From Megamonas sp. UBA1799 (GTDB taxonomy: Bacteria; Bacillota; Negativicutes; Selenomonadales; Selenomonadaceae): a stretch of 18,261 nt of DNA. Below, in pieces: positions 1 through 6,359 of this stretch. The notes beneath the pieces are model-generated. The model saw nothing but the letters and a program-made list of their open reading frames with translations, had not been told where the DNA came from and searched no databases. The translations under genes were made by a program, and so were the position numbers. Within the stretch, counting starts at the first letter, position 1. Each line of letters begins with the position of its first letter. The DNA lies in contig DCFR01000002.1 of the NCBI GenBank assembly GCA_002319815.1, forward strand, positions 1-18,261. The letters are read 5' to 3'.

Positions 1-33
1 GTTCAATTTCATTCTACAACTAACCTTTTTTTC

Positions 34-64
34 TTGACTGTATGATTACTATATCCTTTATAAT
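34..64 (+). promoter_or_regulatory. Probable sigma-A-type promoter of the small repeat-protein gene
   Basis: TTGACT at 34-39 and a perfect TATAAT at 59-64 are separated by 19 bases, slightly longer than the optimal 17. Transcription would begin near position 71, about 50 bases before the ATG at 123. The last base of the -10 element is the first base of a long inverted repeat, so a protein bound to that repeat would occlude RNA polymerase. This may be the main promoter for the genes downstream if the terminator after the small gene is partly read through. Confidence 0.65.
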
Positions 65-109
65 TCATCTTTGTTATGATAGCCGGTTTGTTGTCATAAC
101 AAAGATGAA
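64..109. promoter_or_regulatory. Perfect 16-bp inverted repeat with 14-base centre; operator or 5' mRNA stem-loop
   Basis: The left arm TTCATCTTTGTTATGA (64-79) is exactly reverse-complemented by TCATAACAAAGATGAA (94-109). A partial direct repeat is also present: TTTGTTATGATA (70-81) and TTTGTTGTCATA (87-98). The element starts in the -10 box and ends where the Shine-Dalgarno begins. As DNA it looks like a double-site operator with half-sites about three helical turns apart. As RNA starting near 71, a 9-bp stem (71-79 with 94-102) would still form at the extreme 5' end and leave the ribosome site free. No T-run follows, so it is not a terminator. I do not recognise the cognate regulator. Confidence 0.75.
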
Positions 110-122
110 GGGAGGTGACACA

Positions 123-431
123 ATGACACATCCGGAGTATAAAATTCCTCAGGATCCACATGGAAAAGCGCGTTATGAAAGCGCGATGAAGCATGTGGAG
201 GCAGCCCAAAAAGCGGGCAAGAGCACCGATGAAATCCATGCAGTATTCAAAAAGATCATGGCATTTGATCCAATGGATATTGATAAGATTCCAACGGATC
301 CGGCGCATGCTAAATACCGTTCGGCAATGATTCATGTAAAAGCGTTGAAGGAAAAGGGCGCGTCGGCAGACGAGATCCATGGTACCTATAAACGCATCAT
401 GTCGGGAACGGCGGGTAAGCATCAAGCATAG
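123..431 (+). CDS. Small two-repeat protein of unknown function, conserved histidines
   Basis: I do not recognise this 102-residue protein. The ATG is chosen because a strong GGGAGGTGA Shine-Dalgarno lies 4 bases upstream (110-118); an in-frame ATG at 42 would precede the promoter's -10 box and is rejected. The protein consists of two copies of a repeat of about 38 residues (roughly 9-46 and 57-93) sharing the pattern P-x-DP, A-x-Y-x-SAM-x-HV-x-A, G-x-S-x-DEIH and K-x-IM. Each copy keeps two histidines (24 and 39; 71 and 86). It is charged, predicted helical, and has no signal peptide or membrane segment, so it is probably cytoplasmic. The paired histidines beside tetrapyrrole genes suggest metal, heme or corrinoid binding, but that is inference. 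It is followed immediately by a strong terminator, so it may be made in excess of the downstream proteins. Confidence 0.8.
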   Translation: MTHPEYKIPQDPHGKARYESAMKHVEAAQKAGKSTDEIHAVFKKIMAFDPMDIDKIPTDPAHAKYRSAMIHVKALKEKGASADEIHGTYKRIMSGTAGKHQA

Positions 432-442
432 GTCTGAGGCAG

Positions 443-482
443 TAAAGGGCTGCCCAGCGCAGCCCTTTATTGATTTTTTTTT
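443..482 (+). terminator. Intrinsic terminator after the small repeat-protein gene
   Basis: TAAAGGGCTGC (443-453) pairs perfectly with GCAGCCCTTTA (459-469) around a 5-base loop, and a run of nine T follows at 474-482. The GAGAGGA ribosome site of cbiZ begins at 483, directly after the T-run, and no separate promoter fits between terminator and cbiZ. The downstream genes therefore depend on read-through, or on a promoter lying within or ahead of the small gene. Confidence 0.9.
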
Positions 483-498
483 GAGAGGATGAAACGCG

Positions 499-1617
499 AT
501 GAGCACAAAAATGGAACTGGCGCGTCTTTCGACCGGTGATATTGCCTATCGTTATGATAAAAGTATTGTTGTCTTTTTTAAGGGAAAACGTAAAGTGTTG
601 AGTACTTCCGTTTATAATGGCGGTTATCATGAGGAGTTTTCTGCTGTTTTTAACCATGACGGGACCCGTGGAGCCGGTATGCCTTGTGAACTGCTGGCCG
701 ATACTTATGTGGAGCACATGCGGCTGGTAGCGCAGCGTCTGGGTCTGAACCCGGATACCGTGACTGGTATGGGAACGGCGGCGCATATGGAAAATGTATC
801 CATCAAATCGCTTTCTTATGAGGATTTGACGGTCACCGCTATTGTAACGGGCGGAATTGAGACCAACGGCGGGCGCGTCGGCGATCCGGCGGAGTATTTT
901 AAAAAACTGGAAAAGCCGGATCGTCCGGGCACTATTAATATTATTTTGGCGCTGGATACGGATATGCCGCCCGGGACAATGGCCCGGGCGTTGGTTACGT
1001 GTACCGAGGCAAAAACAGCGGCGATTCAGGAACTTATGGAGGGCAGCCATTATTCCAATGGACTGGCAACGGGTTCCGGGACCGATCAAACGATTCTTAT
1101 CGCGAATCCGGAATCGCCGCTTTATTTAGATGGCGCTGGCAAGCATTCGAAGCTGGGCGAACTGATCGGTCAAGCGGTAATGGCGGCGGTTAAAGAAGCT
1201 TTGGACCGGCAGTCCGGACTGAATGCGGTCAGTCAGCATGATCTGCTGCGACGATTGCAGCGTTTTGGCGTGACCGAGACGTCTGTGTGGTCCGATTATC
1301 AAGCGATGGCAAAGAATACTGGTCTTCGGAAGCCTTTATTTCTGGAACAGCTTTATGCTTTGAAAAATGATGATACCCTGGTGTCTTATGGCGTTCTTTA
1401 CATACATTTATATGACGAATATCTCTGGGGTCTTTTGCGGTGGGAGGAAATACAGCCGGTTGCCGAACGATTGCTTCGTATTATGGCTGATCATTGCGGC
1501 GTGACTGCGTCCGCCATTGCCTGGACAGCGGACAATGGCGTTATGGAAGCTTTGGGGCAGCTTTTAGCATTGGCAGTGCAGGCTGCGCTGGTAGTAAAGG
1601 ACGGTGAACCGGTGTGA
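499..1617 (+). CDS. cbiZ: Adenosylcobinamide amidohydrolase CbiZ with C-terminal extension
   Basis: CbiZ hydrolyses the amide bond joining the corrin ring to the aminopropanol arm of adenosylcobinamide (or pseudocobalamin-type corrinoids), giving cobyric acid for salvage and remodelling. Residues about 30-238 form a recognisable CbiZ domain: TGMGTAAHMENV near 89-100, VTGGIETNGGRVGDP near 116-130, a SNGLATGSGTDQT segment near 186-198, and a helix resembling the family's GELIGQAV end. The family domain is usually a little over 200 residues; this protein has 372. The remaining ~130 residues are mostly helical and match nothing I recognise. GAGAGGA lies 9 bases before the ATG. Its TGA overlaps the GTG start of the cobN-like gene by 4 bases (GTGA), so the two are probably translationally coupled. 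Its presence indicates that the locus handles a corrinoid, though a divergent member could act on a related tetrapyrrole amide. Confidence 0.88.
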   Translation: MSTKMELARLSTGDIAYRYDKSIVVFFKGKRKVLSTSVYNGGYHEEFSAVFNHDGTRGAGMPCELLADTYVEHMRLVAQRLGLNPDTVTGMGTAAHMENVSIKSLSYEDLTVTAIVTGGIETNGGRVGDPAEYFKKLEKPDRPGTINIILALDTDMPPGTMARALVTCTEAKTAAIQELMEGSHYSNGLATGSGTDQTILIANPESPLYLDGAGKHSKLGELIGQAVMAAVKEALDRQSGLNAVSQHDLLRRLQRFGVTETSVWSDYQAMAKNTGLRKPLFLEQLYALKNDDTLVSYGVLYIHLYDEYLWGLLRWEEIQPVAERLLRIMADHCGVTASAIAWTADNGVMEALGQLLALAVQAALVVKDGEPV

Positions 1618-4600
1618 ATATTTTATTGATCACGAATGTTACTCGCAGTTATTGTCTGTACAAAAAGAATCTCGATCGGCTCGGACAGAATGCTAAAACA
1701 ATCGACTGCCGCGCCTGGCTGACGGATAGCAGCGAGGAATGGAGCCGAGAATGGGAGAGGCGGATTGCTGCGGTGGATCTCATACTTTTCCTGTGGATGG
1801 GAACGGGATTGGATGCTCCGTTTTGCCAAAAAGCTTCGCATTTTATGCAGCGGCACCAGCTCCAACATTTGATTTTGGTAGAAAATCCCGGCGCAGATAA
1901 AATTACCGTTGGCTTTACGCCGGAACAAATTCTGCGGGTGAAGCAGTATTTTCGCTATGATGGGCAGGAAAATCTTTATCAATGCATTCTTTGGTTGAGC
2001 AATACTTTTGGCGGAACCAGTTATGTTGTTGCGGAGCCAAAACTTTTGCCGTGGCATGGCGTTTGGCATCCGGAATGGATAGATAATTGTCAGAATATTG
2101 AGGGCTACCTGCAAGCGCATTATGCCGCCGGGCGTCCGACCGTCGGCGTGATGTTTTACCGTACCGAGTGGCTGACAGGAGATTTCACCTATCATACAGC
2201 TTTGATTCGGGCTTTGGAACGAAAAGGTCTGAATGTGATTGCGATTTTTACGAATACGGTCGGCAATGCAGAATTGGGAGCGCCGTCTCTTCTGGATGCA
2301 ATCAGAACTTATTTTTTCCGGGAGGACCGGAAGCTGGTTGATGTGATCATCAATACCATGAAGTTTTCCCTGAAGGCTGCAGGGACGCCGATTGCTGCGT
2401 TTGAACGTCTGGATGTGCCGATTTTAGAGGCTTATACCGTATTGGCCGATAGGGATAACTGGGAAAAATCGACCGCAGGACTTGACCCCATGGAGGTTTC
2501 TGTCAGTGTGAGCCTGCCGGAATTTGACGGCGTGATTCATTCGGTGCCGATTGCGGCCAAGGTGAAAAATGATAGCGGCGAGGCATCGTATCAGCCTTTG
2601 GCGGAGCGCATGGAACGGCTGGCCGCTAAAGCGGCTAAATGGGCTTCCCTGCGGCATAAAGCCAATCGAGATAAAAAGATTGCGATTGTTTTTCATAATT
2701 ATCCGGCGACCAATTCGAATATTGGTAGCGCTGCCGGGCTGGACTCCCCGGAAAGCGTGCGCCGGCTGCTGCGCGCAATGCAGACAGCCGGGTATGTTGT
2801 CGACCATATACCGGCCGACAGCAAGAGCTTCATGGAAGAACTTACCAACCATGCAACCAATGACCGCCGTTTTATCAGTGAACAGCAGATAAAAAATGCC
2901 TATGGGCATTTATCGGCAGAACAGTATCAGAGTTTTTTCAAAAAACTGCCGGCAGCTGTGCAGGCAAAGCTCATCGCTGATTGGGGAGAAGCGCCTGGCG
3001 ATGTGTTCAATTATGATGACGCGCTGTTGGTGCCGGGGACGCTGAACGGCAATGTGTTTATTACGGTTCAGCCGCCGCGCGGCTTTGGAGAAGATCCGGG
3101 CAAGTTGCTGCATTCGCCGGATGCATCGCCGACGCATCATTACATCGGTTTTTATCACTGGCTGCGGGATTTGTGGCAGGCCGATGCGGTCGTTCATGTC
3201 GGCACGCATGGTTCGCTGGAGTGGCTGCCGGGAAAGAGTACGGCGCTTTCCAATGCCTGCTACCCGGATATAGCGCTGGGGGATATGCCGAATGTCTATC
3301 CTTACTGGATGACGATTGTCGGTGAAGGAATTCAGGCCAAAAGGCGCGGCGCGGCTTGCCTGATCAGTCACTTATCGCCGCCAATGCAGCTTTCCGGTAG
3401 TTTTGATGAACTGCAGGAACTGGAAAAAGCCTTGGACGAATATTGCCATTTTCGGCAGACGCAGCCGGAAAATCTTGATGCCGTTAAATCGCTGGTTCGC
3501 GACAAAGCTGCCGCCTGTAACTTAAATGAAGATGTGCCGGAGAATGATGACTTTGACGATTATATCGGGCGGCTGCACAACTATGTAACGGATATCAAAA
3601 ATATGCAGATCCGCACCGGGCTGCATATTCTGGGACAAATGCCGCCGGATGAGGATTTGGTCGAATATGTGCTGGCGCTGGTGCGGCTGGATAACGGGGA
3701 GATTCCGTCTCTCATTAAGCTCTTTGCCGCAGAAGCCGGCTATTCTTATGAAGAACTGTTGGAAAACAGCAGCTGTCTGACTCCTGATGGTAAAACATAT
3801 GGCATGAAACTGGATGAACTGGAGCAGGGAACGCATGCGTTGATCAGCTTTTTGCAGGAGCGCGGCTTTGATCCGGATTGTGTTGCGGCATCTATGCAGC
3901 TGGCTATGGTATGTGGTTTTTCTTTGGCGGGGCAAGAGCAGCTGCAGAGCATCCTTTACTATGTTTGTTCGGCGATTGTTCCGCATTTGCGGCAGACAAC
4001 GCAGGAGATTACTAATACGGTGCGGGCGCTTTCCGGAGGTTATATTGAGCCGAGTCCGGCCGGAGCTCCTTCCAGCGGCGGCGCTGATCTGCTGCCGACC
4101 GGCCGCAATTTCTTCGGGGTTGATCCGCGGATGCTGCCGACGCAGGCGGCTTGGGAGATTGGAACACAGCTTGGCGACGAAGTGATTTCCCAATACATTG
4201 GCGATGAAGGTCTTTATCCGGAAGCGGTGGGTATTGTTCTTTGGGCTGGAGCAAATATGCGCAGTCATGGTCAATGCGTAGCTGAGTTCCTTTATCTGAT
4301 GGGTGTGCGGCCGGTATGGCAGCGGCCTTCTTTACGGATCACCGGACTGGAAGTCATTCCGCTGCTGGAGCTTAAACGGCCGCGCATTGACGTAACCGGA
4401 CGTATCAGCGGTTTGTTTCGCGACAGCATGCCAAACGCCGTCCATTGGATTGATGAGGGGGTCAAGCTGGTAACGGCGCTTGAGGAAAGCGACGAAGATA
4501 ATTATGTTTTGAAACACGTGCGGGCCGATGCGGCATGGCTGGAAGACGAGGGGGCTGACCGGGCGACTGCCTGGGCCAAAGCGTCGTATCGTATCTTTGG

Positions 4601-5327
4601 CGATCCGCCGGGAGCTTATGGCGCCGGCGTAGGCGCTTTGCTGGAGTCCCGGCAGTGGGAGACGCTGGATGACATTGCCGCTGTTTATACGCGCTTTTCC
4701 GGCACGGCTTATGGCGGGGACGCTCTGCCGGGACAATATGAACCGGATTTGTTTCAGCGGCGCATGCGCAGTCTAGATGTGACGATCAAGAATGAAGATA
4801 ATCGTGAAACGCATATGTTCAGTTCGGATGATTACAATGCATATCATGGCGGGATGATTGCCACGGTTCGGGCGCTTTCCGGCAAGGCACCGCATTCATA
4901 CAGCGGCGACAGTACAGACCGTGAGCGGGTAAAGGTACGCACGGTACAGGAAGAGGCCAAGCGTATTTTTCGCGGAGAGGCCATGAATCCAAAATTTATT
5001 GACGGCATGAAAAAACATGGCTACAAGGGAGCATCCGATCTGGCGAATTACGTTGCGCATAGTTACCAATGGGATGCTACGAGTAAAGTAATGGAAGACT
5101 GGATGTATGAAAAATATGCCGAAAAATATGCATTGGATTCCGCGATGCAGGAATGGATGAAGGATGTTAATCCTTGGGCGCTGCATCGTATAGCCGACAT
5201 TCTTCTGGAAGCGGATCAGCGCGGGTTATGGCAATCCCGGCCGGAGACAAAGGCGGCGCTGCAAAAGCTGTATTTATCGATGGAGGGGGAGTTGGAGGAG
5301 CGCGCTGATGCGGCAGATCCGGATTAA
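1614..5327 (+). CDS. cobN: CobN-like large subunit of a cobalto/magnesium-type chelatase
   Basis: This 1237-residue protein belongs to the CobN/BchH family of porphyrin- and corrin-binding chelatase subunits, and its length is normal for CobN. Supporting motifs are the central HVGTHGSLEWLPGK (about 528-541), the following GDMPNVYPYW segment, and a late YNAYHGGMIATVRALSG stretch. The C-terminal NPKFIDGMKKHGYKG and WDATSKVMEDWMYEK blocks (about residue 1125 onward) fit CobN better than BchH. In CobN systems the large subunit holds the macrocycle while an AAA+ motor (CobST, or ChlI/ChlD in many organisms) drives insertion of Co2+ into hydrogenobyrinate diamide. Here ChlI- and ChlD-like genes lie downstream, completing a three-part enzyme. 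The GTG start is chosen because it overlaps the cbiZ stop by 4 bases. The metal and ring are not determinable: anaerobes usually insert cobalt with CbiK or CbiX, so this copy may serve a different metallotetrapyrrole. Confidence 0.9.
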   Translation: MNILLITNVTRSYCLYKKNLDRLGQNAKTIDCRAWLTDSSEEWSREWERRIAAVDLILFLWMGTGLDAPFCQKASHFMQRHQLQHLILVENPGADKITVGFTPEQILRVKQYFRYDGQENLYQCILWLSNTFGGTSYVVAEPKLLPWHGVWHPEWIDNCQNIEGYLQAHYAAGRPTVGVMFYRTEWLTGDFTYHTALIRALERKGLNVIAIFTNTVGNAELGAPSLLDAIRTYFFREDRKLVDVIINTMKFSLKAAGTPIAAFERLDVPILEAYTVLADRDNWEKSTAGLDPMEVSVSVSLPEFDGVIHSVPIAAKVKNDSGEASYQPLAERMERLAAKAAKWASLRHKANRDKKIAIVFHNYPATNSNIGSAAGLDSPESVRRLLRAMQTAGYVVDHIPADSKSFMEELTNHATNDRRFISEQQIKNAYGHLSAEQYQSFFKKLPAAVQAKLIADWGEAPGDVFNYDDALLVPGTLNGNVFITVQPPRGFGEDPGKLLHSPDASPTHHYIGFYHWLRDLWQADAVVHVGTHGSLEWLPGKSTALSNACYPDIALGDMPNVYPYWMTIVGEGIQAKRRGAACLISHLSPPMQLSGSFDELQELEKALDEYCHFRQTQPENLDAVKSLVRDKAAACNLNEDVPENDDFDDYIGRLHNYVTDIKNMQIRTGLHILGQMPPDEDLVEYVLALVRLDNGEIPSLIKLFAAEAGYSYEELLENSSCLTPDGKTYGMKLDELEQGTHALISFLQERGFDPDCVAASMQLAMVCGFSLAGQEQLQSILYYVCSAIVPHLRQTTQEITNTVRALSGGYIEPSPAGAPSSGGADLLPTGRNFFGVDPRMLPTQAAWEIGTQLGDEVISQYIGDEGLYPEAVGIVLWAGANMRSHGQCVAEFLYLMGVRPVWQRPSLRITGLEVIPLLELKRPRIDVTGRISGLFRDSMPNAVHWIDEGVKLVTALEESDEDNYVLKHVRADAAWLEDEGADRATAWAKASYRIFGDPPGAYGAGVGALLESRQWETLDDIAAVYTRFSGTAYGGDALPGQYEPDLFQRRMRSLDVTIKNEDNRETHMFSSDDYNAYHGGMIATVRALSGKAPHSYSGDSTDRERVKVRTVQEEAKRIFRGEAMNPKFIDGMKKHGYKGASDLANYVAHSYQWDATSKVMEDWMYEKYAEKYALDSAMQEWMKDVNPWALHRIADILLEADQRGLWQSRPETKAALQKLYLSMEGELEERADAADPD

Positions 5328-6306
5328 AGTCGGCTGGCTCTTGCTGGCGGCGTTGCTTCTCTTTAGCGGCTGCAGGCTTGCAGTTGCTGAAAAGACAGCG
5401 GAGGAAACGGTTTCCTATGAGGTTACGGATGCGAGCGGCGCCGCCGTGCAGTTTATTCGTAAACCTCAACGGATTCTAACGGCAACAACTGGCACCGATG
5501 AAATCGTTCTGGGGCTGGTACGGCCGGAGAAACTGGTTGCGGTCAATGAAAATTTCGGCGACAGCCGGCACTCGAATATTGCGGCGCTCACCGATAAAAT
5601 TTCTGTCAAGATACCGCGCAATCCGCCGGTGGAAACGGTGGCTTTGCTGCGGCCGGACGTGGTTTTTGTGCAGAGCTGGATTCCGCCGGAGAATATTGCG
5701 GCTATGCGGGACATGGGAATTCCGGTTGTCGTTTGCCGGACGCCGCAGAATCTGGAGGATGTGCGCTATGATATCCGCCTGATTGCGGCGGCGTTAGGGG
5801 AAAAGAACCGCGGTGAACGGCTGGTGAAGCTTATGGATGCAAAATTGAAAGAGCTGACAGAACGGATTGCTCAAGTTCCGGCTGAGCAGAAGGGAAAACG
5901 AATTGCGCTGATTTCTATTATGCCGTCCTATGGCGGCAAGGGCTGTACCTTTGATGATATCTGCCGTTATACAGGGTCTGTCAATGCCAAGGCGGCTGTC
6001 GGCATTCGTATGGGGCAGTCAATGACTAAGGAGCAATTAGTCGACTGCAATCCGGATTATCTTTTCCTGCCCACCTATAATGACGCTTCCTCCCGCGAAG
6101 ACAGGCATAGTCAGGACTATCTGAACGATCCTTCGCTGACAACGCTGGCCGCCGTCCGGGAAAATCATATTTGCCATCCCAGAGCACGGTATATATATAA
6201 TGTATCGCAGAATATCGTTTTTGGCATTCAGGAAGCGGCCTGGCTCTTGTATGGCGATGCTTTTCAGCAGCCGCAGGATTGTCATTTGTCGGTGGCCGGG
6301 GATTGA
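5308..6306 (+). CDS. BtuF/FepB-type ABC importer substrate-binding lipoprotein
   Basis: This 332-residue protein is the extracytoplasmic receptor of an ABC importer of the corrinoid/siderophore/heme class (periplasmic binding protein family 2). A basic start, a hydrophobic stretch (about 8-19) and a lipobox-like F-S-G-C ending at Cys22 indicate a lipoprotein. The mature part has the family's two-lobe pattern: an early V-x-DASG-x-AVQF strand, then RILTATTGTDEIVLGL, a LRPDVVFVQSW segment near 112-122, a long linking helix, and a second lobe with DYLFLPTY. The ATG lies inside the cobN-like reading frame, 20 bases before its stop, with GGAG repeats upstream. Its permease and ATPase partners are not adjacent; they sit among the nitrogenase-like genes. 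The ligand could be a corrinoid, heme, another tetrapyrrole or a metal chelate; CbiZ and CobN next door favour a tetrapyrrole. Confidence 0.88.
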   Translation: MRQIRIKVGWLLLAALLLFSGCRLAVAEKTAEETVSYEVTDASGAAVQFIRKPQRILTATTGTDEIVLGLVRPEKLVAVNENFGDSRHSNIAALTDKISVKIPRNPPVETVALLRPDVVFVQSWIPPENIAAMRDMGIPVVVCRTPQNLEDVRYDIRLIAAALGEKNRGERLVKLMDAKLKELTERIAQVPAEQKGKRIALISIMPSYGGKGCTFDDICRYTGSVNAKAAVGIRMGQSMTKEQLVDCNPDYLFLPTYNDASSREDRHSQDYLNDPSLTTLAAVRENHICHPRARYIYNVSQNIVFGIQEAAWLLYGDAFQQPQDCHLSVAGD

Positions 6307-6307
6307 A

Positions 6308-6336
6308 TTGGTTAAGTTAGGTATTGTACCTAAAAT
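6308..6336 (+). promoter_or_regulatory. Probable internal promoter ahead of the TonB-dependent receptor
   Basis: TTGGTT (6308-6313) and TAAAAT (6331-6336) are separated by exactly 17 bases, just after the stop codon of the binding-protein gene. The spacer contains a near-complete palindrome. This would let the receptor be transcribed separately from the upstream genes. An overlapping TATAAA at 6337-6342 is an alternative -10, but its spacing to the same -35 is too long. Confidence 0.5.
6317..6333. promoter_or_regulatory. 17-bp palindrome TTAGGTA-TTG-TACCTAA, candidate metal-regulator operator
   Basis: Seven-base arms are perfectly complementary around a 3-base centre. The TTAGG...CCTAA ends resemble the outer part of the DtxR/IdeR-type iron box, though the element is 2 bases shorter than the classical 19-bp site. 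It lies between the -35 and -10 elements and overlaps the first bases of the -10, the usual position for a repressor. The regulator family is inferred from resemblance only; no regulator gene is in the window. Confidence 0.55.
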
Positions 6337-6359
6337 TATAAACAAAGAGGAAGAGAGAC

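Noticed and set aside
64..109. Inverted repeat as an intrinsic terminator
   Set aside because: No T-run follows on the plus strand; the element leads straight into a Shine-Dalgarno sequence.
42..122. Upstream in-frame ATG extending the small repeat protein to 129 residues
   Set aside because: It would start before the -10 box and translate through the inverted repeat, and it has no ribosome site; the ATG at 123 has an excellent one.
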